Notes under the pieces: model-generated
Database searches by the model: none
What the model saw: only the letters and a program-made list of their open reading frames with translations
What the model was told of the DNA's origin: nothing
Made by a program: the position numbers and the translations under genes
Shown here: positions 24,101 to 53,611 of the stretch, one piece after another
Layout of the letters: every line of letters begins with the position of its first letter
Numbering within the stretch: position 1 is the first letter of the stretch
DNA from: Pampus argenteus
Lineage: Eukaryota > Chordata > Actinopteri > Scombriformes > Stromateidae
Assembly (NCBI GenBank): GCA_036937835.1
Contig: CM072860.1
Location: 124,001-188,000, forward strand
Reading direction: 5' to 3'
Length of the DNA stretch: 64,000 nucleotides

Positions 24101-25172
24101 TTTGGAGGGCCCCGACCCCTAGGTTGGGAACCACTGGACTAAACTAGCTAACTGTATATAAAGTAGTTGAAACTAGCTCCACCTGCAGCAGCTACAACAG
24201 TAACATGCTGCTCTAACACTGATGCTTCAGTATTAATAATCTAATGATGTCATATATAATAATATATCAGTCAGAGGGACCGAGTCATAAACACTGACCT
24301 GTTCATTGATTATAGCCAAGCCTGATTCTTCCCTTTTAACAGAGTAGTTGGTGCAGTTCTCCAGGTTCTGGTTCTCCTCTGTTCTGCTCTGGTCCTGGTC
24401 GGTGAAACCCAGCAGGTTTCTCTGACAGATGGACTGTTCTTCTTTTTCCTGTTTTATGTCAGGTAGCAACCAGTGCTGAGGTTTATTACTGCCACCTACT
24501 GCGTTGCTGGACTGTGAACCATCTATCCCCTTAAACAAAGACAATAAATAAATAAATAAATAATACTTCCGAACACTGATTATATTCTAACTTTGTCTGA
24601 AAATGAAGCCTTTTTTCAGTCTATCAAATCAAATTTTATTTATATAGCCCAAAATCACAAAATACATTTGTCTCAGAGGGCTTTACAATCTGTACAGGGA
24701 GTGACACCCTCTGTCCTTAGACCCTCGATTAGTGAGGAAAAACTTGACCACCAAAAAACCTTTTAACAGGGAAAAAGGTGGAAGAAACCTCAGGAAGAGC
24801 CACAGAGGAGGGATCCCTCTCCCAGGACGGACAGACGTGCAATGATGTCACATGTACAGAACAATCAACACACATATTGTACACTCACAATGAATGATAA
24901 TGAATTACAATGGATGATAAGAATAGGTTACAATGAATGATGAATTATTACAGTAACAGTGGAACCTGTGATAGAGACACAGATGCACAGCAGCAAATCA
25001 TTAACTAACTATAATCTGTAATGGTGATATGGTAACAATGATGACGGTGACAACACATGCAGAAGACGCCACGCAGGACCACAGCAGCAGACACAGTCCA
25101 CAAGAACCTGCTGGACGAGAGAGCACAGAAACTCTGGGGAAGAAGTTTAGTTAGTAACATGATAGATAGATG

Positions 25173-25244
<72 letters not shown>

Positions 25245-25590
25245 AGGAGAGAGAGAGAAGTTCTCTCTAACAACAGAATGAGCGGATGATACTCAAACTC
25301 TCAGCCGGTTTATCATGAACACTGACCTGTTTTGTCTCAAAAGGTGAGCCTGATTCTTCCCTTTTAACTGGGCTGTCGGTGTGGTGCTCCAGGTTCTGGT
25401 TCTCTGGGTTCTGGTTCTCCATTCTGCTCTTGTACTGGTCCTGATTGGTGGAACCCAGCAGGTTTCTCTGACTGATGGACTGTTCTTCTTCTTCTTCTTT
25501 TTCCTGTTTTATGTCGGATGACAACAAGTGTTGAGGTGCATTACTGCCACCTACTGTGTTGTTGTAGTGGGAACCAGAGTCATCTATCCC
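21133..25590 (-). CDS. C2H2 zinc-finger protein with tandem acidic/SUMO-motif exons (5' end not found)
   Basis: The terminal exon 21831-21133 encodes eight consecutive C2H2 fingers (pattern CDQCGKAFTTDSNLKIHQRIH) joined by TGEKPYS-type linkers and then stops. Upstream are three acidic exons: 23902-23663 (80 codons), 24529-24299 (77) and 25590-25327 (88). Each begins with GID, holds an IKQE motif, a QS.SQR..L...DQ block and, in two of the three, a VKREES motif near the end, and finishes with a Gln codon before GTCAGTG or a closely similar donor. All start and end in phase 0 and so can join the finger exon, which also starts in phase 0. IKQE and VKRE fit the SUMO consensus hydrophobic-Lys-x-Glu. 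The gene is probably a nuclear DNA-binding transcription factor of a fish-expanded family. No initiating exon was recognised, so the protein start and the number of exons used are unknown. Confidence 0.8.
22600..23060 (+). pseudogene. Decayed LINE reverse-transcriptase relic
   Basis: Broken reading frames retain FQSGF-like, VDHSIF and CYADDNQLYI blocks of a non-LTR reverse transcriptase, separated by frameshifts. Divergence from copies A and B suggests an older or different LINE. It lies in an intron of the zinc-finger gene. Confidence 0.6.
24624..25243 (-). mobile_element. L2-like LINE 3' untranslated copy C
   Basis: Same 3' region as copies A and B, from the ATCAAATCAAATTTTATTT tail near 24624 to an internal GATA run (about 25160-25230) that changes to GACA. 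It carries no ORF. It lies between two of the duplicated acidic exons. Confidence 0.85.
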
Positions 25591-26022
25591 CTTAAAAAAA
25601 CACAAGAAAAATTAAATCAATTTAAAAAAGAACAATAATTCACTAAACACTAAATTATTTTGTTCAGTCCAGTTTTTTAATAATGGAACAGACTTGCTAA
25701 CTAGGGCTGCATGATAAATCGTATTTTCATTGCCATCATGATACGGACATGAGCAATAAATACATTGCAAAATACTGACTGAAACACGATAATGAGAAAA
25801 ATAATTGTATTTACATGCGACACGTAGAATGTAAAATTCCTTAAAGTGATTTTCTAACTAAGTCACAACAAGCTGAAACCAGAAAACTCGGACTGTTTGT
25901 AGTTTCTTTTTTCAGACTTTCTAACAACACAATGAGCAGATGATACTCGGACCCTCGAGACTCGTCCTCATATCTTTAGTCTCATTATGAAACCGGTTTA
26001 TCACAAAGTCATGAACACTGAC

Positions 26023-26190
26023 CTGTTCAACAGTGGTGGATTCTTCCCTTTTAACAGAGTAGTTGGTGCGGTTCTCCAGGTTCTGGTTCTCCTCCATTCT
26101 GCTCTGGTCCTGGTCGGTGAAACCCAGCAGGTCTCTCTGACTGATGGACTGTTCTTCTTCTTCCTGTTTTATGTCAGGTGGGAACCAGCA
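26023..26190 (-). pseudogene. Broken fourth copy of the acidic SUMO-motif exon
   Basis: It retains the IKQE segment, the QSISQRDLLGFTDQDQSR block, the VKREES motif and an intact donor at 26023/26022. Similarity to the other copies stops abruptly near 26190, so the GID start and the splice acceptor are absent. It is probably not used unless another acceptor exists upstream. Confidence 0.6.
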
Positions 26191-26965
26191 TTAGATTATT
26201 GATATTCTACATTTATTATAATATTCTCACATTTGACAGTCTGCAACCTGCAAATTTTCTGGCGTTTTTGGTTAAAAAAATTATTTAAACAGGATTCAAA
26301 TGACAGAAGGGGCAGCGAGTTCACTGAAACTTAATCTATAATCTATACTTTAATAATTATTGGAAAATGAGCCACATGTAGAGAGAACCATTGGATTGTG
26401 GATATTTTCTGGTTTCATTTTTGAGTTGTGGACAAAACCAGAGGATGTCGTCTTGGGCTTTAGGAAACACCATTTTACTGTTTTATTATATCTATTTATT
26501 TCATGCAGTATTTTTTATTTTTGTCTTTATTGGTTTTGAGTTACAACATCTCGAACATCCCAAACAATTGGCAGCACAGAAAACAATACTGAAAAGGACA
26601 AAGACAAATAAACACTAAAATAAATACAGACATGAAAATATAAACAACAAAAATAAATAATAAATTAATTAATTAATAACAAATAAATAAACCTTATAAC
26701 CTGACTATCTGTCATCAAGTTAATGTGCACTGAGTCATGCAGTATTTTTTAAAATAATTTTAATTTGATTTGTATTGCTTGTGTTATCATTTTTGATTGT
26801 TGTCTCATTCAATGAACTCTTTTGCTTTTGGTCTCATCCCTCACTTCAAGCACTGTGAAATGTATTTGAAGAAAACAAACACACAAAGACTGCAGCAAAC
26901 GCAGTCAAACAGAATAATTACATAATATGTTTCACTATCTGTTCATGGATTTTTATGTACTTTTA
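26191..26965. other. Noncoding interval upstream of the zinc-finger exons
   Basis: AT-rich DNA with a fragment of a dispersed repeat near 26395-26490 (GGATATTTTCTGGTTTC, GGAC.AAACCAGAGGATGTCGTCTTGGG) that also occurs at 491-600. No exon recognised. Confidence 0.5.
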
Positions 26966-27212
26966 ATCAAATCAAATCAAATCAAATTTTATTTATATAG
27001 CCCAAAATCACAAAATACATTTGTCTCAGAGGGCTTTACAATCTGTACAGGGAGTGACACCCTCTGTCCTTAGACCCTCGATTCGAGTGAGGAAAAACTT
27101 GCCCACCAAAAAACCTTTTAACAGGGAAAAAGGTGGAAGAAACCTCAGGAAGAGCCACAGAGGAGGGATCCCTCTCCCAGGACGGACAGACGTGCAATGA
27201 TGTCACATGTAC
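26966..27212 (-). mobile_element. L2-like LINE 3' fragment copy D with target duplication
   Basis: It begins with a (TCAAA)n-type tail at 26966 and covers about 245 bases of the common 3' region. ATGTACTTTTA occurs at 26955-26965 and again at 27207-27217, the second overlapping the element's own ATGTAC. Confidence 0.85.
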
Positions 27213-27447
27213 TTTTACAGTTTTCTTTTTAAAATCAATCATTTCTAAAGACTAAAAACATCAAAGTCACCAACTAGCATTTTAGCTTTTAGCTCCTTCA
27301 AAACTGAATACTTTCTAATGAGCTAGCTATGTAGCATCGGGGTTAGCCTAGCATGCTAACGCCGCTCGCTTCAACACTTTGTGTTCATTGTTTATTTTAC
27401 CCGCAGTCACGCAGCTTAAAGGTGAGAAATAACACTGGTATCCCATA

Positions 27448-27500
27448 TACATACATATATATATACATACATATACATACATATATATATATATATATAT
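27448..27500. repeat. (CATA)n/(TA)n microsatellite
   Basis: Alternating CATA and TA units, uninterrupted at the right end. Confidence 0.9.
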
Positions 27501-27853
27501 GTCTATGTGGTATCCCACCGTCAGATCACAGCGAGCGACACTTCTTCTTTGGACTTATTGAGGGTTTATTGGTTTACCAGTTTGTAGGAGCAGTATCGCC
27601 ACCTACTGGCCTGGAGTCAACAGATAGACAACGATCAAAGCGCTAAGCTCCTCACTGCATCTGTTACACATGTTGGACTGTGTGTTGTTATTTAATATAC
27701 TGTATATATTGAATAGATGCATTCCTGTGCCAGACTGTACATATGTCTGTATGTATGTATTATTTTTGACCTCAGCTTTGTGTGATTTCAGTGATTGGTT
27801 AATTACTTTCTCATAGCCTTCAATGCCTCTGTGAGCAGGAAACAAACAGTCAA

Positions 27854-28189
27854 ATGTCTGTAATGCACTCTGTACAGTATATGAAATTTTTCAAACATCA
27901 TATCCTTCATCTTCATGAGAGCTTTTCAGACTTAATACTTGCAAGCGGTGACAGATCAGAAGCACTTGATAATGTACAGGTTGTTGTCTTAACCATTGTA
28001 GTGCTAATAATTGTTCTGTTGTCCTCTTTCTATACAGCTATCTTATACTGCGGGATGAGGAATGCTGCACCAGTTTCAGCATCCTCTGAACCATCGGTGA
28101 ATATAAATAGCTTCTCCAAAAAATATTGGTTTATATACTGTAATTTTGCACTTTTGTTGTATTTGTGTTATGCTGCTGTTACACTTTAA
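27854..28189 (+). other. Unassigned 111-codon ORF with two hydrophobic segments
   Basis: The frame holds one clear membrane-like segment (VVVLTIVVLIIVLLSSF) and a second near its C-terminus (FALLLYLCYAAVTL), then a stop and a GGGATTAATAAAGTATATC(TATC)n end. That tail also occurs inverted at 11810-11850 and looks like a retroelement 3' end, so the ORF may be element-derived or chance. Family not recognised. Confidence 0.2.
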
Positions 28190-28229
28190 TTTCCCAGTTT
28201 TTGGGATTAATAAAGTATATCTATCTATC

Positions 28230-29665
28230 TATATTGTCCATGCCTTTGATTTTTTAAGATCAGCAGCAGGAAACAACACCAAAACAAATAGCAAACAGCT
28301 TTATTTATCTGACTCATAGAATAAGGTTTTATTTTGTTTTGTTATACAGAATGATGAAATACAAACTCATGCAAAGCATCACTGCAACAGCTGAAGAAGA
28401 AAAAGAAGAACAACCCAAGATTTATCATTTCAGGTTAAACTGAAAACAAGACAAAAAACCCCCCCTCAAACATCTGGTTTCCAAAAAAAAGAAGCTCATG
28501 CTGGGTCTGAGCAGCTGTGGTTGCCGTGACGACACAGCATCATTCAGTCTCCGCTGAAGTAAAGCTCAAAATATAAAGAGGACGTGTGACAGCTGTGATG
28601 GGAAAACACTGCCAGAGTAAAACAGGAAATCCCAGTCTGACCTCTAACCTGTGACATCATCAGCACGAATGACATCACAGCTCGATCCTGTTTTAGCTTA
28701 AATGAATTAAAATGATTTCACGTTGGCTTGTTCTGTGTTAAACTTCTAATTAACTTAAGTAAATAAAGAAAAAGAAAGTAATGAAAGTAATGAGTCTGAA
28801 GTGTTGGAGTCCTAACGTGAACAGAAACATTTATTCACTTCACATTTCTATTTTTACAACTCGTCCTTTATCGATCCAAAGTCCCGTCCACCTTAGTTAC
28901 TGTTACTACATCAGATAAGTATGATAAAAATAAACATGGTGACACCCATTCCATGTGACATAAAACTGTAACGAAAAGTTGTTAATTGTTGCCATGACAA
29001 TGCGTAACTTTAAGGGAGTATTATCATTAATTTTTCTAATTAAATAAATTACGTGTGATTAAAAAGCTTTTGATTGGTTTATCCATCTAAAAGAGGTCAG
29101 AGGGTTCCTTAAGACTCAACCTTACAGTCTTGCGCACGCACACACACGCTAACAGTTCATGCTGTAATAAATAAAACCATCCATCGCATCTATAAAGTCC
29201 CACTTTAGAATATATATGTTTATATATGTGATTGTTTAAATATATATGTATAAGTAGATTTGTTAGAATCATGTACATTTTAAGGTACAGAGCTTGTTTC
29301 TAAAATGCTGTTCAGCTGATTTGCTGCACTCGGATCCCCCTCCCTCCACCCCGTTTCTGCTCAGCTCAGGGTAAATTAAATCTGTAAGGCTGAACAGACG
29401 TTTTCGAATGGTGCTCTTTACGCTGCAGACAGACAGCTACATTCAACCAGGAGAAGAGACAGACAGACAGGAGATAACAGACTGATGAATAAATAGATGA
29501 AGTTGAGGAAAGCAGAGGAAAGGAGAGGAAAGCAGAGGAAAGCAGAGGAAAGGAAGAAGACTTGGCGCTGGATAAGGCATGTCTCCACCACTCTGATCTC
29601 TCAGTGTTTCTGTCTCTTTAGTAAACCTGCTGTTGTCTGTCCTCCTCCTTCAGGAGACAAATGGT
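28230..29665. other. Noncoding interval, probable camta2 3' untranslated region
   Basis: No coding exon recognised. TTTATT at 28830-28835 is AATAAA on the minus strand and could end the camta2 transcript. A GGAAAGCAGA-type purine repeat lies at about 29505-29560. Confidence 0.4.
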
Positions 29666-46995
<17,330 letters not shown>

Positions 46996-47007
46996 CTTCT
47001 TTCTCTC

Positions 47008-47015
47008 TGACGTCA
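47008..47015. promoter_or_regulatory. Palindromic CRE (CREB/ATF site)
   Basis: TGACGTCA lies 13 bases upstream of the ATG at 46995, with a further TACGTGACGTACGTGG stretch at about 47025-47040 holding another CRE-like half-site and an E-box-like CACGTA. It is probably the camta2 core promoter. Confidence 0.55.
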
Positions 47016-47049
47016 CCCCGTAGCTACGTGACGTACGTGGTCAGTCAAT

Positions 47050-49073
47050 TAAAAATACACATATATCAATGTTTATTATTATTTAATGTCATCAGATCTC
47101 ATTTCTTTTGTTTGTTTTGTGTGAAGGATTTTCTGTATTTGTGTATTTATTTGTTTTAACTCTCAAACAATGCTGAGAAATCTGCTGATAATGTTTGTTT
47201 CAGGTCATAAATGGTGTTAAAATAAACACTAGTGACTACATTGTAATATTTCTCTCTTTAGTATAAACATAAACATGTAGAGTCTGGACACGTCCCACGC
47301 TGCCTGGTGTTTAAGAGCTTTGAAAAAAATTAGAAGCAACACAGTGTGTAGAGAAAAATATCTGGTTTATTTTGTATAAAAGCAGAGTGGGTGGTCCTCT
47401 CTGATAAACCAGCAGCTGTCTGCAAAGCTCTGAGCGGAGGATGAGGATGATGATGGAGCTGCTGCTTCTTCTTCAGAGCATGGTGATCAATAAAAAGACA
47501 ACCGCCATGTTTTTCTCTCTAAAGAAGTAAACTGCTGCTTTCACTTTTAAATACAAATCCTGGTCAATTTATGTTTATTTCATGTTTTTTTTTTTTTTCA
47601 AAACCAGTTCACTGTGCAGCAGTACAACAAACCCTAAACATTAAGTTAATTTAAAAGATGAAATTTAATTTAATCTACATTGATTTTATCTGAAATAACA
47701 TTCAATGTGTGTTTCAGTTTGAAGACAATTTATCATATCAATTCATGACTAAAAGTCAGCAATAAGAATAATAATAATAATAATAATAATAAAGACACTG
47801 TCAGGATGTAACTATGGTTTAAATAATGCAATATTTTTCCCTAAACTTCATTGTCAAATATATTAAATATGTGACATTTATCAGTTATGACTGTTTGTTT
47901 CCATCCACCTGTTTTTATTCACATTTTCAATTTGTATGTTTAAAAAAAAATCACCTGAAATCTGAAGAAAAATTATAAATGTTTAAAAAGTTTTCTGTCT
48001 GAGGAGTAACTTGAGAAAGAGCTTAAAACTTGTGGATGAAACGTAACTACTGACATGTTCAGATGTAAACCATATAATCAATAAGCAACCATTTCAATAA
48101 TCAATTCAGTGTTTCTCATTTTTGAAGCAAAAATGCCCAAACTGTGAGGATGTTCTGCTTTTCTCCATTTCATATCAGCATATAGTGAATATCTTTGTTT
48201 CAGACTCCATGTGTGCTGTGAAGAAAGAAAGAAGTTTAGTTTTCAGGTTTCATTTATTTATATCTTGATGAATCCAGACAAATCTAAGCTTAATCAATAA
48301 TGAAAGTATTAACGCTACATCCTCAGAGGTCATGACCTCATCTTATTTCTGTCATCGACTGTAGATTATTTCCTTGAAACATTTTATCCACAAAAGGCCA
48401 AAACTATTCACTTTACTATATCAAACAGTCACATGTGACAGTGACACTTTGGCATTCTTTTCTGGAAAAACGAGTCGATTATCAAAATAGTTGCAGATTC
48501 ATTTTCTAATAAACTAATCAATTAATAAACTGTTTCAGCTCTGATTAGATTCTGGTCGACTGAGGATTTTAATTTGTCATTTAATTAACATTCGACCTTC
48601 AGCTTTACAGGAAACAGATCTCTGCTTAAACATAGTAATATATTAAAACTGACCAAGGCCTTATGAGAGTGAATGACATGATGAAATAGCTCAAGACCTG
48701 CAGACGACCGCTATGCAGGACTCGCAATTGAAAACAGCGGTTTGTCCCTTTAAAGGACAACTGTGCTTCAGCAGAGGTTTCAGACGTGTCAGACAGACTG
48801 ATCTAACACAACCAATAATCAATATCTGATCAGAACCACCAGCAGTGAAAAATAAAAATAAAAATAAAAATAAAAATAAAAATAAAAATAAAAATAAAAA
48901 TAAAAATAAAAATAAAAATAAAAATAAAAATAAAAATAAAATAGGTGGAGTTACAGCGGGAAGAAAAACAGCTTCACAGGAACGATAGTGTGTGTGTGTG
49001 TGTGGTGGGCGGAGTCATGAGGGTAACGTGCCTGCCCCACTTGTGACAGGCTCAGCTCCGGGGTCAAAGGTCA
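47050..49073. other. Noncoding interval and likely serp1 3' untranslated region
   Basis: AT-rich DNA with TTTATT (AATAAA on the minus strand) at 47366-47371 and an (AATAAA)n-like stretch at 48847-48942. No coding exon recognised. Confidence 0.5.
48847..48942. repeat. (AAAAAT)n microsatellite
   Basis: About sixteen perfect AAAAAT units. Confidence 0.95.
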
Positions 49074-50853
49074 TCACATGCCCTGTCTGATGCTCTGGAT
49101 GATCTGGAAAATGGCTGCAAGACAAACACACACACATATCATTTAAAAAAAATAAAATAAAAAAACTACAAATACCACATTAGCACAAAAGTACAATAAA
49201 AAATAAAAACAATTTGTGCAGCCAGGAGTGAAGGCTTCTCGTCTGTCATCACATTATATCCGTGTGTCGCAAGTTGATGATGTCATTACAGTACATTACA
49301 TGCGGTGCAAAGTGTGGTGACAGCGTGCAGTGGCACAGAGACGCAGATCAATAGTTTAGACATTAATCTTGGAAATGACATCACAATAAGCAGAAAGAGG
49401 AAACGTGAAGCATTTCTACTGCAGTTCAGAGGATTAACTGATGTCAGTCATGCAGTCAGACTAAAGCAGCGGACTAATCACTTCTGAAATTTAATAACTA
49501 CAGAATTTACTGCACTGAAATATTTGATTTTTGACACCATCTTTTTAAATTCACATGGTCTGAATTTAACACAGATCAATTCAGATAAAAAACAAAAACA
49601 GATGCTCTGCTCTCTATCAGCTCCTGAGGGAAATATCTGGCTTTTAAGCTGCTAAATGCTCCACTATGTTCTCCAGCTAGTCTTCAGTAACTGTAACTGT
49701 TAGCCGTTTGCTGCTTCTTCTCTTTAAACCAGAGGAGAAGAGTAAAGCTGCAGTCCGACAGATGAACAATGAGCTGAAACTCTAAATGTTTATTTATCTG
49801 TTTAGGGTTGTATTCATGATTGATGGCTAACAGTTTATTCTAATACCCATTTGGCTAAAAATGACTCAAACAAATCTGTTATGGTCAAATTTGTTGTATT
49901 AACAGTATTTTCGAGTTCACACATTAACATTTCATTTTGGGAGGTTTATTAGACATCTGCGGCACTCTGACACAACAGTTTTAAAGCCAACAGACATTAT
50001 TTGTGTTATCTACATGATGAAAAACTTTCAATACAAATTATTAAAGTCTCAACTTCTGCTTTGTCAGGGGCCCACATATATTTTCTGGAGGGCCGGATTT
50101 GGCCCACATGCTGCTGTCTGGCTACCAGACAGAAGTTCTCTTTTTAATAAGTGATGAGACATTCAGCTTCCTGTCAGTGTTGTCAGTAACAGCATCCTGT
50201 TTACTTTGTGTTAGAGCTTTTTACAGTTACACGTATGTCCCCACACTGAATTCACTTTGTCAACATGCAGCTCAGTAATAAAATACATACATGTATGATG
50301 CTTCTACAGGTTTTATCACAGCTGATTAAAGTTTTATCGTAGCTGCTGTAGATGTTTGTGATAAATTAAATTAAACCAAATGCAGAGCTGAGCTGAGTTT
50401 AGACAAACAGGAAGCAGCTGCTGACACGTGGAACTTCTTCACATCTTTATCACACATGTGAACATATCTTCTACCTCTGAAATACCTGCTGATGAAACTC
50501 ACCTGATCCACAAACAACAAAGACAAACAGAGCAAGCAGCCACGGACCCACTGGAGACTTCTCATCGTTTACTGGCCGCTGAAACACAAACAAAATACAA
50601 ACTGATACAGTTAATACACAGCCGCTCAGTTCACACACACAAAAAATACAAATATATGTAAAATAGTACCAGAAATAAAAACTGACACAGATTAAAATAA
50701 TCACACTATCACAAGACACAAATATTTGAAATTAAGTCAAAATTGTGCCTTTTCAGTCAAATTTTTTTCAGTTAAAATATCATTATACTGTTTAGTGTTG
50801 GTTATAATCACACCAGGGAAGAAATCTGTATATTTAATGCTGCATTCTACAGC

Positions 50854-50909
<56 letters not shown>

Positions 50910-51535
50910 CCCTTTTATGTGTAATTTATTTGAGCTCATCTTTTGAATGTGGCTGGTAGCCCCGCCCACTGCGGTGTTTACATGTGCGGGAAGAAAAAGT
51001 TAGAAATGTCACTAAAATAAGAATATCAATGTATACTGTGTATGCCGACCTTAAGTCTGTCTTTAAATTAATTAATTAAAAGCCGTAACGTAATGATCTT
51101 TAAGTGATTATCTTTGTGGACACGAAAAACAACCTCAATATAGCAGATTTACTAATGGAGTCTGGCTCTTTTTCACTTTATACTAGACTATAAATGACAC
51201 AGGCTAACCGTTTACCCTTTTCTGGGCACCTATAATCAACAACATATAATAATAATTAATATTATTATCCTGAGTAAACTGATGACTGGCGTAGTTGCTA
51301 ATGCTAAAGGAAACTTTGTTAAGTATAGCTTGCATCTTAGCTACCAACTAAAAACGCGTTTTAAACTCATTATATATTATATGCTATATAGTCTATATTC
51401 TATATAATATATTATATATTATACAGTGACCCAGCTTCAGGCTGTCAGTACCGATGTTTTCTGGACGTGTCCCCGCTGTGTGATGGTCTTGCTGTGCCGC
51501 TCGTTCGCCACTTTCATCCGCTGCACCGCCGACAT
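49074..51535 (-). CDS. serp1: SERP1/RAMP4-type stress-associated ER protein
   Basis: Three exons 51535-51452, 50578-50503, 49114-49074 join in phase to 66 codons, the length of SERP1 (SERP2 is 65). The N-terminus is basic and cytosolic (VANERHSKTITQRG); a single C-terminal membrane anchor follows ([20 protein letters not shown]), ending QSIRQGM. The family sits in the ER membrane at the Sec61 translocon, where it contacts the ribosome and protects new membrane proteins during stress. TSR before the variable linker matches SERP1 rather than SERP2, but the assignment among fish paralogues is inferred. The upstream GC-rich region 51540-51730 is the likely promoter. Confidence 0.93.
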
Positions 51536-51735
51536 GTTTCGGGTTTAACCGGGTTTGATCGGTCCGGACCAGGAGGCCGCAGAGTCGGGAGCAACCGGGA
51601 GGAGAAGACGATAAGAGACCGAAGAAAATGTCCCGATGGAGGAGCTTTTCTGCCGGGTTATTGAGGCGAATGAATGCTAACTGTGAGCTAGCTGCGAGCT
51701 GAACGAGCTAAACCGGAAGCAATAGAGTTCATCAC

Positions 51736-52928
51736 GTGACAGACGGCAAAGATTCAAAATGTCTGCCTCTTGCCCTCTAGTGGCGAGAACAGAAATATAA
51801 ACTTTTTAATTAAAAAGAGTGTGGGCTATAAAAGAGTAAACATACACAGAGATATTTTATTTAAAATACGGAGTAAAGCTACTTTTTCTAAGGAACATGT
51901 TGAACATCTGAAAAGGGAGCTGTCCACTTCACCATCATGGATAGTTTACACTTTTTGTCTGCCATTTTATAAATGACTAATTGATGAATGGAGACAATAA
52001 TCAACAGTCAATGCATAATGTGGAAATGAAACAAGGCTCTTCATACAAACTTCTGGAGTCATGATAGACGCTGTCATCCTCATACAGAGCTGATATGTAA
52101 AAAGATGCAGCAGCCGTCACTTTCTCTGTAGATTCAGATGTTTCTGGAGTCCGATTATTTCTATGTTTTATAATCCAGAGTCTTATATTTTAATGTAGTA
52201 CCAACAGTGGCCCAGGAGCCAATCAGTAAAAGTTTAAACTAAGAGCAACAGCAGATTTTAAGCAGACAAACCAACTCCTGTACTCTAAAACTGAAACTCT
52301 TTTATACATCAGTGTGTTAACTGATCTGCTTCCAGAGGATTTGATGTGACAGGATTGTTACGACTGGTTGGAGCCTCTTAAACTGAATTGCCTGAGCATA
52401 TTCATAAAGTTGTATTGTATTAATTGATTATAAATACAACCATGAATTTCAGACATGGATTTAGGATTGATGAGGAAATAAATCAACATGAGTCCTGTGG
52501 ATTTTCTCTTTTATTTATTTCAGCCTGTTGCAGCTTGTCCACACACAAAAAACACACACGCACACACACACACACACACACACACTGCTCTGCTGGCTGT
52601 GACGTAGCCAGGAGTCAGGGAGTCAGGGGTCATTAGTAGCCAGTCTACCTGTTTCATTTTAGTCCTTCATTAGTCCAACATGAAGTCTCTGACTGATGGA
52701 CCAGACAAGATCACCTGGAGGTCAGAGGTCACGCAGAGTCAGCGCAGGGTCACAGGTCACAAAGTTAAAAAAACAAAGTCAACTTAGTTCAGGAGCAGGT
52801 GTAACAACAAGCAGTCACCCTGGCAACCAGATATCAGTGTTCTGGAGGATGGCAGTTACCATGGCAACATCACAGATGCACCATGAGACTATAAGGAAGC
52901 AGTCACCATGGTAACCCTTACTGTGTCT
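51736..52928. other. Noncoding interval and natriuretic peptide 3' region
   Basis: AT-rich DNA with a short (CA)n run at about 52559-52584. TTTATT at 52510-52515 (AATAAA on the minus strand) is a candidate polyadenylation signal about 415 bases after the peptide-gene stop. The plus-strand ORF at 51770-51976 shows no family features. Confidence 0.5.
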
Positions 52929-53611
52929 CTAGCAGCCCAGCCCACTGATGGAGCCGATGCGGTCCATCTTCATCCCGAAGCATCCTCTTCCTCCCACCAT
53001 TGAATTCCTGCTCCGCTTCCTCATCTTCGACTGCTGCCGCAGGAAGTCCAGGAAGAACCGTGGCACCGCCTCCTGCCTCCTGCCAGCCAATCCTGTGGAA
53101 GGCCAGGGGGAGGGTGTGGGGCGTCCGGCCGAGCCCTCTGTGATGTCATTAGAGGTGGGAGGTGCCAAGAGGAGCGAGGAGAGATGCAAGCCGAACAGAG
53201 AATGAAGGACCTGAGGAGATAAGAGTCTTTAAATACTCAAAACATTTTCATGTTTTTGTGCTTCTTTTGTACAAACTCAGGTTTATCTTTTATATATATT
53301 TATACTTAGAACTACTACTACCAAGTAATAATACTCTGATAATACTGTTATTATTATTATCATAGATTGATATACAATATTTTTATTATAAAAGTGCAAA
53401 AGGTCAAAAAACAACAACAAAGTAAATGAGGTGGAGGAAGATGAAGAAGAGGCAGAGCATGATAAGACTGCTCAGGATGATGAAGGCGGTAATTATGATG
53501 ATGTCCACGGACCTGCACGTCATCTCGTAGAGGTGAAGGTCTTGATTCCACAGCAACAGTGAGGAAGAGGAAGAGGAGAAGAAGAAAAGAGGAGGAAGAT
53601 GACGCAGCCAT
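52929..53611 (-). CDS. C-type natriuretic peptide precursor
   Basis: Two exons, 53611-53513 and 53210-52929, give 126 aa, equal to human pre-pro-CNP. Exon 1 encodes a Ser/Leu-rich signal peptide (SSSSSFLLLLFLFLTVAV) and the start of the propeptide. Exon 2 encodes the rest, a basic RKRSR segment, and the C-terminal ring CFGMKMDRIGSISGLGC directly followed by the stop. The 17-residue disulfide ring with no tail after the second Cys is diagnostic of CNP as opposed to ANP or BNP. CNPs are secreted ligands of guanylyl-cyclase receptors. Teleosts have several CNP paralogues; Met in place of Leu at two ring positions and the camta2-eno3 location may identify which one, but I cannot assign it from sequence alone. 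The met start was chosen because the signal peptide begins there; an upstream in-frame Met exists. Confidence 0.93.
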
